Of a stretch of 50,782 nucleotides of DNA, positions 16,261 to 25,310 are shown piece by piece; position 1 is the stretch's first letter; every line of letters begins with the position of its first letter. The notes below the pieces were generated by a model. The model did not search any database, was not told the DNA's origin, and saw only the letters and a list, made by a program, of their open reading frames with translations. The stretch spans positions 1 through 50,782 of the forward strand of contig NZ_WIVE01000030.1 in assembly GCF_009601025.1 (NCBI RefSeq), in the 5' to 3' direction. A program made the position numbers and the translations under genes. This stretch comes from Roseospira navarrensis. GTDB taxonomy: Bacteria; Pseudomonadota; Alphaproteobacteria; Rhodospirillales; Rhodospirillaceae.

Positions 16261-17184
16261 ATGACGATCCGGAAACGGCCCGCCGCGCTCGCCGTCCGTG
16301 CCCTGGTGGTGGCCGGTGTGGTTGCGCTCGCCGGATGCGCCGAAACGGCGGTGACCGTGAATGCCGCCAAGAGTGTGACGGACAGCCCGACGGATCCCTG
16401 GGCCGAGGGTCGCTACAAGGTCGGCACCGCCTACGAGATCGCGGGCCGCTGGTACACGCCGCGCGAGGACTATGAGTACGAGGAGGTCGGCATGGCCTCC
16501 TGGTACGGGCCGAAGTTCCACGGTCGGACGACCGCCAACGGCGAGCGCTTCGATCAGAACGCCTTGACGGCGGCTCACCGCACGCTGCCCATGCCCTCCA
16601 TGGTCCGGGTGACCAACCTGGACAACGGTCGCACCGTGGATCTGCGCATCAACGACCGGGGGCCGTTCGCCAACGACCGCATCCTGGATGTGTCCAAGCA
16701 GGCGGCGGAGCTGCTGGGCTTCCGGCGCCAGGGCACCGCCCGGGTCCGGGTCATCATCCTGCCCGAGCAGAGCCTCGCCCTGCGCGAGGGCCGGGACCCG
16801 GCCGAGGTCCGGTCCGAGACCGTTCGGCTGGCGTCCACCCGACCGGCCGGAGCCTTCATCCCGACCGCGACCGAGGTCGCGCGGGCGCCGACTCATACCC
16901 CCGTGCCCGTGCCGCCACGTCGGGGGGGCGCGGCCCCGGCCGTCACGCTGGGGGCGACCGGCTGGTACGTGCAGGCCGGGGCGTTCAGCGACCTGGGCAA
17001 CGCCCGCGAGGTGGCGGACCACCTCTCCCGCGTCGGACCGACGCGGATCACCTCTGTCCAGCGCAACGGCCGGACCCTGACGCGGGTGCGGGTGGGGCCC
17101 GTCACCGATGGCCGTCAGGCCGCCCGCCTGTTGCAGGCGGTTCAGGCCTCGGGGTATCCTGACGCCCGTCTCGTGGCCAACTGA
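16261..17184 (+). CDS. rlpA: RlpA septal-ring lytic transglycosylase-type lipoprotein
   Basis: A 307-residue outer-membrane lipoprotein. The signal peptide ends in the lipobox LAGC (Cys near residue 22). The double-psi beta-barrel domain covers about residues 77-170, with MASWYGPKFHGRTTANGE, ALTAAHRTLPMPSMVRVTN and the INDRGPF motif. After a Pro-rich linker, a SPOR domain (about 235-305, GWYVQAGAFSDLGNARE) would bind denuded glycan at the septum. The start is the ATG at 16261. RlpA cleaves glycan strands lacking stem peptides in some species; whether this copy does is not shown. It is followed by the D,D-carboxypeptidase gene. Confidence 0.95.
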   Translation: MTIRKRPAALAVRALVVAGVVALAGCAETAVTVNAAKSVTDSPTDPWAEGRYKVGTAYEIAGRWYTPREDYEYEEVGMASWYGPKFHGRTTANGERFDQNALTAAHRTLPMPSMVRVTNLDNGRTVDLRINDRGPFANDRILDVSKQAAELLGFRRQGTARVRVIILPEQSLALREGRDPAEVRSETVRLASTRPAGAFIPTATEVARAPTHTPVPVPPRRGGAAPAVTLGATGWYVQAGAFSDLGNAREVADHLSRVGPTRITSVQRNGRTLTRVRVGPVTDGRQAARLLQAVQASGYPDARLVAN

Positions 17185-17285
17185 CCCCCGAACCGGGGGC
17201 CCCGCGCCTGGGGCCGTGTCCCATCAAGGCCGGCGCCGCGGGTCGGGCGGGTCCCGTCGTGCGCCGTCGTATCAGCAGGTCCACC

Positions 17286-18554
17286 ATGTTCCGTTCAGAC
17301 CGACGCGATTCCGATCAGGGGGTCGCCACGCTCCGTTCTTTCGCCCGGGCCTGCGCCGGGGCGGTCCTGCTCGGCGTTGCGCTTGTCCTGGTCGCGGCGC
17401 CCGCCGCCCGCGCCGCCGGCATCGAAACCACGGCGCGCGAAGCGCTGCTCGTGGACATCGACACCGGCACCGTGCTGCTGGAGAAGAACGCCACCACCCC
17501 CATGCCGCCGTCCTCCATGAGCAAGCTCATGACGGTGTTCATGGTGTTCGAACAGTTGAAGGCCGGCCGTCTGTCGCTGGACGACACGTTCACGGTCAGC
17601 AAGAACGCGTGGGAGAAGGGCGGGGCGGCCAGCGGCGGCTCGACCATGTTCCTGGACCCGAATTCGTCGGTCACGCTCGAAAACCTGCTGCGCGGCATCA
17701 TCGTGCAGTCGGGCAACGACGCCTGCATCGTGGTCGCCGAACATCTGGCCGGGACGGAGCAGGCCTTTGCCGACGCCATGAACCGCCGCGCGCCGGAGAT
17801 CGGGCTCGCCGACAGCACCTTCCGGAACTCCACCGGGCTGCCCCATCCCGAACACCTGATGACGGCGCGCGATCTGGCGACGCTGGCCGAGCGCATCATT
17901 CGGGATTTCCCGGAATACTATCCGTTCTATTCCGAAAAGGAATTCACCTACAACGGCATCACCCAGCACAACCGCAACCCGCTGCTCTACAAGAACATCG
18001 GGGCCGACGGTCTCAAGACCGGCCACACCTCGGTCGCGGGGTACGGTCTGACCGCCTCGGCCAAGCAGAACGGGCGGCGGCTGATTTTGGTGTTGAACGG
18101 CCTGGAAAGCACGCGGGCGCGGACCGAGGAGTCCGAGCGCCTGATGTCCTGGGGCTTCCGCACGTTCGAGAACGTGGCCATGTTCAAGCCGGGCGAGACC
18201 GTCACGGATGCCGAGGTCTGGCTGGGCCAGACGGAGACCGTGCCGCTGGTGCTGCCCGACGGACTGACGGTCACGCTGCCGCGCAACGCCCGACGGACCA
18301 TGACCGTGACCGTGCGCTACGACGGCCCGATCCCGGCCCCCATCGCGCGGGGCGACGAGGTCGCCACCCTGTCCATCGAGGCTCCGGACATGCAGCCGCT
18401 CACCTTCCCCCTCCAGGCCGGCACCGACGTGGAGCGCATGGGCATGGTGAACCGCATGTTCGCGGCCCTGCAGCACATCGTGTTGGGTCTCGCGCTGCCC
18501 GAAACCGGCCTCGACGGCGAGCCGGAGGCGGCTGACGGCGCCAGCGGAGGGTAA
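17286..18554 (+). CDS. dacC: D-alanyl-D-alanine carboxypeptidase (penicillin-binding protein 5/6 type)
   Basis: A 422-residue serine peptidase of family S11 that trims the terminal D-Ala from peptidoglycan stems. A signal sequence spans about residues 15-40 (CAGAVLLGVALVLVAAPAARA). The three active-site motifs are present: SMSK (nucleophile Ser, general-base Lys), SGN in VQSGNDACIVVAEH, and KTG in LKTGHTSVAGYGL. A C-terminal beta domain follows, ending in an amphipathic stretch that would tether it to the inner membrane (AALQHIVLGLALPE). The ATG at 17286 has AGG upstream; a GTG at 17259 is an alternative. tmk starts seven bases after its stop. The exact paralogue letter (dacA/dacC) is not certain. 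Confidence 0.93.
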   Translation: MFRSDRRDSDQGVATLRSFARACAGAVLLGVALVLVAAPAARAAGIETTAREALLVDIDTGTVLLEKNATTPMPPSSMSKLMTVFMVFEQLKAGRLSLDDTFTVSKNAWEKGGAASGGSTMFLDPNSSVTLENLLRGIIVQSGNDACIVVAEHLAGTEQAFADAMNRRAPEIGLADSTFRNSTGLPHPEHLMTARDLATLAERIIRDFPEYYPFYSEKEFTYNGITQHNRNPLLYKNIGADGLKTGHTSVAGYGLTASAKQNGRRLILVLNGLESTRARTEESERLMSWGFRTFENVAMFKPGETVTDAEVWLGQTETVPLVLPDGLTVTLPRNARRTMTVTVRYDGPIPAPIARGDEVATLSIEAPDMQPLTFPLQAGTDVERMGMVNRMFAALQHIVLGLALPETGLDGEPEAADGASGG

Positions 18555-18561
18555 CGGATCC

Positions 18562-19239
18562 ATGCGGCGCGGGCGGTTCATCACTCTGGAAGGCGGCGAG
18601 GGGGCCGGCAAGTCCACCCAGGCCCGGCGTCTGGCCACGGCCCTGCGCGGTCATGGCCTGGAGGTCATCGAGACCCGCGAGCCCGGCGGCGCGCCGGGCG
18701 CGGAGCATCTGCGCGCCGCCCTGTTCGAGGACCCCGCCGGCGACCGCTGGGACGCGGTCAGCGAGGCGCTCATTCTCGCGGCGGCCCGGCGCAACCACAT
18801 CCGCCACACCATCCGGCCGGCGCTGGAACGCGGCGCGTGGGTGGTCTGCGATCGGTTCGCGGACTCGACGACGGCCTATCAGGGGTACGGCCACGGCGTT
18901 TCGCTGGAAACGCTGGAGATGCTGTATGATCTGGCCGCCGGGCCGTTCACGCCCGATCTCACGCTGATCCTGGATGTGCCGGCCCGCTTCGGCCTGTCCC
19001 GCGCGGCGGCGCGCGGGGTGGTCAATCGGTTCGAGGGCCTGGACCTGGGCTTCCACGAGCGGGTCCACCTGGGCTTTCACGAGATCGCGGCCATCGACCC
19101 CGAGCGATGCGCGCTGATCGACGCCATGGGGGACGAAGACACGGTGGCGGCCCGGGTGATGGCCACCATGGACGCCCGCATGGCCCAATGGACGGCGGAC
19201 GCGGACGTGGTGGACGGCGCCGCGCCCGTGGACGGGTAG
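18562..19239 (+). CDS. tmk: thymidylate kinase
   Basis: A 225-residue enzyme that phosphorylates dTMP to dTDP. The P-loop is GGEGAGKST at residues 9-17; the EPGG motif follows (TREPGGAPGAEHLR), then the DR motif in VVCDRFADSTTAYQGYG, and LTLILDVP before the LID region (RFEGLDLGFHERV). Length is typical. It lies between dacC and holB with gaps of seven and ten bases, so co-transcription is very likely; the pairing of tmk with holB is conserved across bacteria. Confidence 0.97.
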   Translation: MRRGRFITLEGGEGAGKSTQARRLATALRGHGLEVIETREPGGAPGAEHLRAALFEDPAGDRWDAVSEALILAAARRNHIRHTIRPALERGAWVVCDRFADSTTAYQGYGHGVSLETLEMLYDLAAGPFTPDLTLILDVPARFGLSRAAARGVVNRFEGLDLGFHERVHLGFHEIAAIDPERCALIDAMGDEDTVAARVMATMDARMAQWTADADVVDGAAPVDG

Positions 19240-19249
19240 GGGAGGCGGC

Positions 19250-20398
19250 ATGGCGCGGGCCCCTGCCCCGGACGCCGCCGCGGACGCGGTCCCGCCCCCG
19301 CGCGCCAATCCGGACCTGATCGGGCAGGCGGCGGCGGAAGCCGAAGTCCTGCGCGCCTGGACCGGCGGCCGCATGAGTCATGCCTGGCTGCTGACCGGCC
19401 CCAAAGGCATCGGAAAGGCCACGCTGGCGTATCGCATGGCGCGGTTCGTGCTCTCCCAGCCGGCGCCGGACGAGGCCGGCGGCACTCTATTCGGCGCTCC
19501 GCCGCCGCCGACCGATCTGGCCGTGCCGCCGTCGGATCCGGTGTTCCATCGCGTCCAGGCGGGCAGCCATGGCGACCTGCGGGTCATCGAACCGGGCTTT
19601 TCCGACGCCAAACAGGCCCAGCGCGACCTTGAAGCGGGCCGCGCCCCGCGTCGGCGCGGCGAAATCGTCGTGGACGACGTGCGCGGGCTGGGCCAGTTCC
19701 TGTCCCTGACGCCCGCCGAGGGCGGGTGGCGTGTGGTGGTCATCGACGCCGCCGACCAGATGAACCGGAACGCGGCCAATGCCGTGCTGAAGGTGCTGGA
19801 AGAGCCGCCCCGCCGGGCCATCCTGCTGCTGGTTGCGCACAATCCGGCCCGGTTGCCGGCCACCATTCCGTCCCGCTGCCGGCGGCTGCCGCTGCGCCCT
19901 CTGGCGCCGGCGGACATCACCACCCTGCTGGGCCGCCTCCGCCCCGACCTGACGGAGAGCGACCGGGCCACCCTCGCCGGGCTCGCCCGGGGCAGCATCG
20001 GGCGCGCCCTGACGCTGGCCCGCACCGGCGGGCTGGAGGTCTACGGCGAGTTGATCGACCTGCTGGGCCAGACCCCGCGCATGGATGTGGCCCGCTGCCA
20101 CGCGCTCGGCGACCGTGTGGCGCGCGACGACGACACCTGGGCCCTGTTCCGCGATCTGCTGCCGGGCTGGCTGGCGGACATGGCCCGCCTGGGCGCGACG
20201 GGCAGGCCCCCGGGGGACGAAACGCCCTCCGGGGCCGCCATGGCCCGCCTCAGCCGGGCGGCGCCCCTTGATCGGTGGGTCGCGGTGTGGGAAAAGACCA
20301 TCCACCTGCTGGGCCGGACCGAGGCCGTTCATCTGGATCGCAAACAGGCTGTGCTGGCGACCCTCCTGCTGATCGAGCGGGCCGCCGGTCGCGCCTGA
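19250..20398 (+). CDS. holB: DNA polymerase III subunit delta'
   Basis: A 382-residue clamp-loader subunit. It is AAA+-like: the degenerate P-loop reads GPKGIGKATLAYRMARF, with alanine in place of the usual Thr/Ser, in keeping with delta' being a non-hydrolysing subunit. Sensor 1 is the SRC motif in TIPSRCRRLPLRPL. The region VVIDAADQMNRNAANAVLKVLEEPP is highly characteristic. An insertion at about residues 80-120 (Pro/Asp-rich) and the C-terminal collar domain follow. The start at 19250 is behind AGGGGAGG. It is flanked by tmk and metG. Confidence 0.95.
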   Translation: MARAPAPDAAADAVPPPRANPDLIGQAAAEAEVLRAWTGGRMSHAWLLTGPKGIGKATLAYRMARFVLSQPAPDEAGGTLFGAPPPPTDLAVPPSDPVFHRVQAGSHGDLRVIEPGFSDAKQAQRDLEAGRAPRRRGEIVVDDVRGLGQFLSLTPAEGGWRVVVIDAADQMNRNAANAVLKVLEEPPRRAILLLVAHNPARLPATIPSRCRRLPLRPLAPADITTLLGRLRPDLTESDRATLAGLARGSIGRALTLARTGGLEVYGELIDLLGQTPRMDVARCHALGDRVARDDDTWALFRDLLPGWLADMARLGATGRPPGDETPSGAAMARLSRAAPLDRWVAVWEKTIHLLGRTEAVHLDRKQAVLATLLLIERAAGRA

Positions 20399-20447
20399 CT
20401 CCTCCCTCGCGCCGGTCCCGACAACCCTCTGTCCCGGAGCCGTTCCC

Positions 20448-22004
20448 ATGTTGGGCCGCCCCCCGTTCTACATCACGACGCCGATCTATTACGTCAACGA
20501 CAGCCCGCACATCGGGCATGCGTACACGACGCTCGCCTGCGATGTGATGGCGCGGTTCAAGCGGCTGGACGGCTTCGACGTCAAGTTCCTGACCGGCACC
20601 GACGAACACGGCCAGAAGGTGGAAAAGTCCGCGCAGGCCAAGGGGATGGACCCGCAGGCGTTCACCGACATGGTGTCGAAGAACTTCTTCGACCTGGCCG
20701 CCGCCCTGAACTTCTCCAACGACGACTTCATCCGCACGACCGAGGCGCGCCATACCCGCGCCTGCCAGAAGCTGTGGGACGAACTCATCAAGCGCGACGA
20801 GATCTACCTCGGCAGCTACGCCGGCTGGTACGCCGTGCGGGACGAGGCGTTCTACGGCGAGGACGAGCTTACGGAAGGCGCGGACGGCGTGCGCCGCGCC
20901 CCCAGCGGCGCCGAGGTGGAGTGGGTCGAGGAACCCAGCTACTTCTTCCGCCTGTCGCAGTGGGGCGACCGGCTGATGGACCTGTACGAGTCCCGGCCGG
21001 ACTTCGTGGCCCCCGACAGCCGTCGCAACGAGGTGATGAGCTTCGTGCGGGGCGGCCTGACCGACCTGTCGGTGTCGCGCACGACGTTCTCGTGGGGCGT
21101 GCCGGTCCCGAACGACGATGCCCATATCATGTACGTCTGGCTGGACGCGCTGACCAACTACATCACCGCCGTCGGGTATCCTGAGACGGAAACGGGCCAG
21201 TACGCCACCCACTGGCCGGCCGACCTGCACATGGTCGGCAAGGACATCCTGCGCTTCCATGCGGTCTACTGGCCGGCGTTCCTGATGGCCGCCGGTCTGG
21301 AGCCGCCGAAGCGCGTGTTCGCGCACGGCTGGTGGACCAACGAGGGGCAGAAGATCTCCAAGTCCCTCGGCAACGTCATCGACCCCCTGGAGTTGGTGGA
21401 GAGTTACGGTCTCGATCAGGTGCGGTATTTCCTGATGCGCGAGGTGCCGTTCGGCAACGACGGCGACTTCTCCCACCGCGCCATGGTCGGCCGCATGAAC
21501 GGAGAATTGGCCAACGATCTGGGCAACCTGGCCCAGCGCGTGCTGTCCATGATCGGCAAGAACTGCGGCGGGGCCGTGCCCACGCCGGGGGACCATTCGA
21601 ACGAGGACGTCGCCCTGCTGGGGCAGGCGCACGGGCTGCTCGGTCAGGTCCGCGATGCCCTCGATCGCCAGGCCTTCCATGAGGCGCTGGAGGCCGTTTG
21701 GGTTGTGGTGCGCGCGGCCAATGCCTACGTGGACCATCAAGCGCCGTGGGCGTTGCGCAAGACCGACCCGGACCGCATGGCAACCGTGCTGTACGTGCTG
21801 GCCGAGACCATCCGCCATGTCGCCATTCTGATGCAGCCGGTGGTCCCGGACTCGGCGGCCCGGATGCTGGACCAGTTGGCGCTGGGTCCGGATGCGCGCG
21901 GGTTCGAGACCCTGGGCGAGGGCGGGGCGCTGGTGCCCGGCACGGCGCTGCCCAAGCCGCAGGGCATCTTCCCGCGATATGTGGAGCCTGACAAAGAGGC
22001 CTGA
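20448..22004 (+). CDS. metG: methionine--tRNA ligase
   Basis: A 518-residue class I synthetase charging tRNA-Met. The HIGH motif is at residues 24-27 (NDSPHIGHAYTT) and the KMSKS loop reads KISKS (NEGQKISKSLGNVIDP). The region between the halves (SYAGWYAVRDEAFYGEDE) has none of the paired cysteines of the E. coli zinc knuckle, which places it in the zinc-free MetRS subgroup. The anticodon-binding helical domain covers about residues 375-500. There is no appended EMAP/Trbp111-like C-terminal domain. The stop is three bases before the tatD start. Confidence 0.97.
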   Translation: MLGRPPFYITTPIYYVNDSPHIGHAYTTLACDVMARFKRLDGFDVKFLTGTDEHGQKVEKSAQAKGMDPQAFTDMVSKNFFDLAAALNFSNDDFIRTTEARHTRACQKLWDELIKRDEIYLGSYAGWYAVRDEAFYGEDELTEGADGVRRAPSGAEVEWVEEPSYFFRLSQWGDRLMDLYESRPDFVAPDSRRNEVMSFVRGGLTDLSVSRTTFSWGVPVPNDDAHIMYVWLDALTNYITAVGYPETETGQYATHWPADLHMVGKDILRFHAVYWPAFLMAAGLEPPKRVFAHGWWTNEGQKISKSLGNVIDPLELVESYGLDQVRYFLMREVPFGNDGDFSHRAMVGRMNGELANDLGNLAQRVLSMIGKNCGGAVPTPGDHSNEDVALLGQAHGLLGQVRDALDRQAFHEALEAVWVVVRAANAYVDHQAPWALRKTDPDRMATVLYVLAETIRHVAILMQPVVPDSAARMLDQLALGPDARGFETLGEGGALVPGTALPKPQGIFPRYVEPDKEA

Positions 22005-22007
22005 CTC

Positions 22008-22805
22008 ATGCTGGTGGACAGTCACTGTCATCTGGACTTCCCGGACCTTGCCGAGGACCTGGACGAGGTCGTGGCGCGCGCCCATCGGGCCGGCGTGGGG
22101 CACATGCTGACCATCTGCACCCACGTCACCCGGTTCGAGCGGGTGCTGGCGACCGCGCGCCGGTTCGACACGGTGGACTGCACCGTGGGCATTCATCCGC
22201 ACGAGGCCGGCACCGAGCCGGAGACCGCGGCCGAGACCCTGATGGAGATGGCCCGCGATCCCAAGGTGGTGGGCTTCGGCGAGACCGGGCTGGACTTCTT
22301 CTACGAGCACAGCCCGCGCGAGGCCCAGGCGCGCAGCTTCCGGGAGCACATCCGGGCCGCCCGCGAGATGGGCCTGCCCGTGATCGTGCATACCCGCGAC
22401 GCCGACCCCGAGACCATCCGGATCCTGGAGGAGGAGCAGGCGAAAGGCCCCTTCCCCGGGCTCATCCACTGCTTTAGCTCCGGCCCGGAACTCGCTGAAA
22501 AAGCGGTTGAAATGGGCATGATGATATCCGTTTCCGGGATCGCCACCTTCAAGAAGGCGGACGCGCTGCGCGACACGATCCGGGCCGTCCCCCTGGACCA
22601 TCTGCTGGTCGAGACGGATGCGCCGTACCTGGCCCCCGTGCCCAAACGCGGCAAGCGCAACGAGCCGGCGTTCACCGTCCACACCGCCGCCGTGGTGGCC
22701 GAGGTCAAGGGTATGGCCCCGGCCGAACTGGCCGAGGCGACGACCGCCAACTTCTACCGCCTGTTCACCAAGGCCCGCCGCCCGGCCAGCATGGCGGCGG
22801 AGTAG
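22008..22805 (+). CDS. tatD: TatD-family metal-dependent hydrolase
   Basis: A 265-residue TIM-barrel amidohydrolase-like nuclease. Metal ligands appear in order: HCH in VDSHCHLDF (residues 5-8), GIHPHEAG, the glutamate in GFGETGLDFFYEHS, the histidine in VIVHTRDA, and the aspartate in LVETDAPYLAP followed by GKRNEP. Members act as 3'-5' DNA exonucleases or D-aminoacyl-type hydrolases in different organisms; the cellular job here is not known. It directly follows metG, the usual order in alphaproteobacteria, and precedes the metallo-beta-lactamase-fold gene by three bases. Confidence 0.95.
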   Translation: MLVDSHCHLDFPDLAEDLDEVVARAHRAGVGHMLTICTHVTRFERVLATARRFDTVDCTVGIHPHEAGTEPETAAETLMEMARDPKVVGFGETGLDFFYEHSPREAQARSFREHIRAAREMGLPVIVHTRDADPETIRILEEEQAKGPFPGLIHCFSSGPELAEKAVEMGMMISVSGIATFKKADALRDTIRAVPLDHLLVETDAPYLAPVPKRGKRNEPAFTVHTAAVVAEVKGMAPAELAEATTANFYRLFTKARRPASMAAE

Positions 22806-22808
22806 CGC

Positions 22809-23690
22809 GTGTCCCTGACGATCACCATTCTCGGCAGCGGCGCCGCGCCCGGCGTGCCCAGCATCGCCAACGGCTGGGGCGCCTGCGATCCCGCCAACCC
22901 GCGCAACCGGCGCAGCCGCGCCTCGATCCTGGTCGCACCGGACGGGGAGTCCGAGGACGGGGCAGGGCAGGGCGGGCCGCCGGCGGTCCCCGACCCGATC
23001 CTGGTGGATACCAGCCCGGATCTCCGCGACCAGTTGCTGGTCGCCGGGGTCAACCGCCTGTCCGCCGTGCTCTACACCCATGCCCATGCCGACCACCTGC
23101 ATGGTCTGGACGACCTGCGCGAGGTCAATCGCGCCATGTTCGGGCCGCTGGACATCTTCGCCGACGAAAACACCCTGGCCGTGATCGCGGCGCGGTTTCC
23201 GTACGCCGTCGAGCCTCCGCCGCCGGAGCCGCGCTGGATCGGGCGGCCGCTCCTGGTGCCGCACCGGATCGACGGTCCGGTCTCCGTGGCCGGCCTGACC
23301 GTCACGCCGATCCCGCAGGATCACAAGGTCATGCCCACGCTGGGGTTCCGGTTCGGACCCGGGTTCGCGTACAGCACGGATGTCGTGACCATGGACGAGG
23401 CGGCGCTGGACGCCCTGACGGGGGTCCACACCTGGGTCGTCGGCTGCCTGTCCTGGAAGCCGCATCCCACCCATGCCCACGTGGACAAGGTTCTGGAGTG
23501 GGCCGAGCGGGTCCAGCCCCGGCGGCTGATCCTGACGCATCTGGGCATCGGTCTGGATTACGAGACCCTGCGCCGGGCGCTGCCGGCAGATGCCGAGCCG
23601 GCCTATGACGGCATGGTGCTGGACGTGCCCGCGACCGCGGCGGCGGGATCTACTAGTAGACATTCGTCCGAACGCACGGCCGCGTCCTGA
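22809..23690 (+). CDS. metallo-beta-lactamase-fold hydrolase, PhnP-like
   Basis: A 293-residue enzyme starting at GTG 22809. It begins with the hallmark ITILGSGAAPGVPSIANGWGACDPANPRNRRSRAS and has the metal-binding motif HAHADH (YTHAHADHLHGLDDLRE). Further histidines and aspartates appear in PIPQDHKVMPTLGFRFG, YSTDVVTMDE and LTHLGIGLDY. Close relatives include PhnP phosphodiesterases, but none of the phosphonate genes is present and this orphan form is the usual gene after tatD. The last 20 residues (after VLDVPATAA) are Ser/Thr-rich and probably a non-conserved tail. Substrate unknown. Confidence 0.92.
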   Translation: MSLTITILGSGAAPGVPSIANGWGACDPANPRNRRSRASILVAPDGESEDGAGQGGPPAVPDPILVDTSPDLRDQLLVAGVNRLSAVLYTHAHADHLHGLDDLREVNRAMFGPLDIFADENTLAVIAARFPYAVEPPPPEPRWIGRPLLVPHRIDGPVSVAGLTVTPIPQDHKVMPTLGFRFGPGFAYSTDVVTMDEAALDALTGVHTWVVGCLSWKPHPTHAHVDKVLEWAERVQPRRLILTHLGIGLDYETLRRALPADAEPAYDGMVLDVPATAAAGSTSRHSSERTAAS

Positions 23691-23820
23691 ACCGAACCGG
23701 ACCAGGACGCCGCGGCGCCTCTCACCGCCAAATATTACTATTCATAATATACATTATGCGACAAACGGCACAGCAGGCCAGCCGCAACCCCTTGATGTCC
23801 CATCGGAAACACAGCGCCGC

Positions 23821-23844
23821 CCGGCCGGTCAGTTGACCGGCCGG
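23821..23844. terminator. perfect inverted repeat at the end of the minus-strand gene
   Basis: CCGGCCGGTCA and TGACCGGCCGG flank a GT centre, making an 11-bp perfect stem that contains the stop codon of the minus-strand binding-protein gene. There is no U-run on either strand, so it could act as a bidirectional stem between the converging transcripts. An AT-rich patch at 23731-23759 lies upstream of it. Confidence 0.5.
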
Positions 23845-25256
23845 ATGTTGCCCTCGTCCAGGATTTCCCGCAGCGCCCGGGTGTCCTCAATCCGCTTCAG
23901 CCCGGCGTTGAACGCCTCGATCACGGGCCCGGGAACCCGCGCCCGCGAGAACCCAACCCGGAACTGCTGGTTCCGATGCGGCACCACGCCCAGAGCCGGC
24001 ACGCTCTCGCCGACCTCCTCCATGGCCCGGGTGACGACGTGATAATTGCCGTACAGCGCCACGCGGTCCGTCGGTCGCAACCCGATCAGCCGGCGGATGA
24101 GCGACGTCAGGTCCGGGCCCAGAACCAGGGCGGTCTTGTCCAGAGTGCCGATGGTCGCTTCCAGGCGACGCGCCACATCCGACGGTCCCTTGGCCAACAC
24201 GACGAACTCGGTCAGGTCGGCCACCCGATCAATGGACGTGTTCAGGGTGAAGAACGCCAGACGGCTGTCCACGATGGGGCGCGAGGCCCGCATGTAGGAC
24301 CGAGAGTCCGCCGTGTCCTCAACCGGAAACACGGCGTCGCACGGGCCGCTCTCCAACTGGCTGCCGGGCCGCACCCAGGGCACCAGCGAGATGCGGCAGT
24401 CCAGGCCGCCCTCGCGGCAGGCGGCCATGACGGCGCGGGGCATCGGACCGCCTGCCCTGCCCTGCGGCATGAGCGCGCGCGCGGCCGGCATGCTCAGGGC
24501 CTGGAGGGCGTCCTCGGCCGTGGTCGGGCCCGCCGCCGGCTCCGGGGCGGCCACATCATCGGCCGGATCGTCGGGCGCGGACTCCGGCTCGGCGACGGCC
24601 GCCGCGTCGCCGGCCCCCGTCTGGACATCGGGCGTGGCGTCGGCGATCCGTGCGGGGGTCTCTTCGTCCGGCGCCTCGGCGTCGTTCGGCTGGACCACCG
24701 ACGCGTCCATCCGCTGCCGGGTCATGGCGTTGGCCACGGCGATGCGCGCGATCCGCTTTTCCCACGGCGCGGGGGGCGGCAGCACCTCGGCCTCGGACGC
24801 CGGCGCCACCGCGAGCACCTCAAGGTCGGCGGCGGGGCCTCCGACGGCATCGCCGTCCGGGGAGGGGGTCTCATCACCCGCGGTCACGGCGGGCAGCGGC
24901 GGCACCGGGGGCGGCGCCACGGGCGCGGCGCTGTCCGCCGCGGGCCCGTCCGTGTCCCCGCCCCCCGATCCGTCCTCTTCGGCCAGCGCACCATCGGTCA
25001 GGGCGGGACCGGCGAACCCCAAAGCCAGCGCGTCGGGCTTCGGCCAGGGCGGGACCAGGGGCGGGATCGCCTCGACGAACGGCGACCATGGCGTGGTGCA
25101 CAGGGTGATCGGGCGGGCGGGCGTGTCGTCCTCGCCGGCGGCGTCCACCGCGTCCGTCGCAGCCCGGGCGGGAGACACCGCCAGTCCGCCGGCCACCACA
25201 AGCACCGCCACGCCACGACCGCAACGGGGGACAAAGCCGCCCCGGTTCGATACCAT
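23829..25256 (-). CDS. exported solute-binding-like protein with long internal low-complexity insert
   Basis: A 475-residue exported protein. Residues 1-33 are a signal peptide (RGVAVLVVAGGLAVSPARA). Strand 1 of a type-2 periplasmic binding fold appears at about 48-60 (PITLCTTPWSPFVE). Residues about 64-265 are then an Ala/Pro/Asp/Glu-rich, apparently disordered insert. The binding fold resumes near 270 (MAACREGGLDCRISLVPW) and runs through GPCDAVFPVEDTADSRSYMRASRPIVDSRLAFF to the end, as in SBP_bac_3/amino-acid-receptor-like proteins. The two cysteines CREGGLDC could form a disulphide. ATG 25256 has GGAAAGGG upstream. It has no transporter genes beside it, so it may be an orphan sensor or envelope protein. 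It is divergent from dnaE. Confidence 0.78.
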   Translation of the reverse strand: MVSNRGGFVPRCGRGVAVLVVAGGLAVSPARAATDAVDAAGEDDTPARPITLCTTPWSPFVEAIPPLVPPWPKPDALALGFAGPALTDGALAEEDGSGGGDTDGPAADSAAPVAPPPVPPLPAVTAGDETPSPDGDAVGGPAADLEVLAVAPASEAEVLPPPAPWEKRIARIAVANAMTRQRMDASVVQPNDAEAPDEETPARIADATPDVQTGAGDAAAVAEPESAPDDPADDVAAPEPAAGPTTAEDALQALSMPAARALMPQGRAGGPMPRAVMAACREGGLDCRISLVPWVRPGSQLESGPCDAVFPVEDTADSRSYMRASRPIVDSRLAFFTLNTSIDRVADLTEFVVLAKGPSDVARRLEATIGTLDKTALVLGPDLTSLIRRLIGLRPTDRVALYGNYHVVTRAMEEVGESVPALGVVPHRNQQFRVGFSRARVPGPVIEAFNAGLKRIEDTRALREILDEGNIRPVN

Positions 25257-25310
25257 TCCCTACCCTTTCCCGATCGCCGAACCGACCGAACCACAAGGCG
25301 CACACGCTCC

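Noticed and set aside
20250-23663. 1137-codon minus-strand open frame antisense to metG, tatD and the MBL gene
   Set aside because: Same reason: shadow of well-recognised genes in a GC-rich genome.
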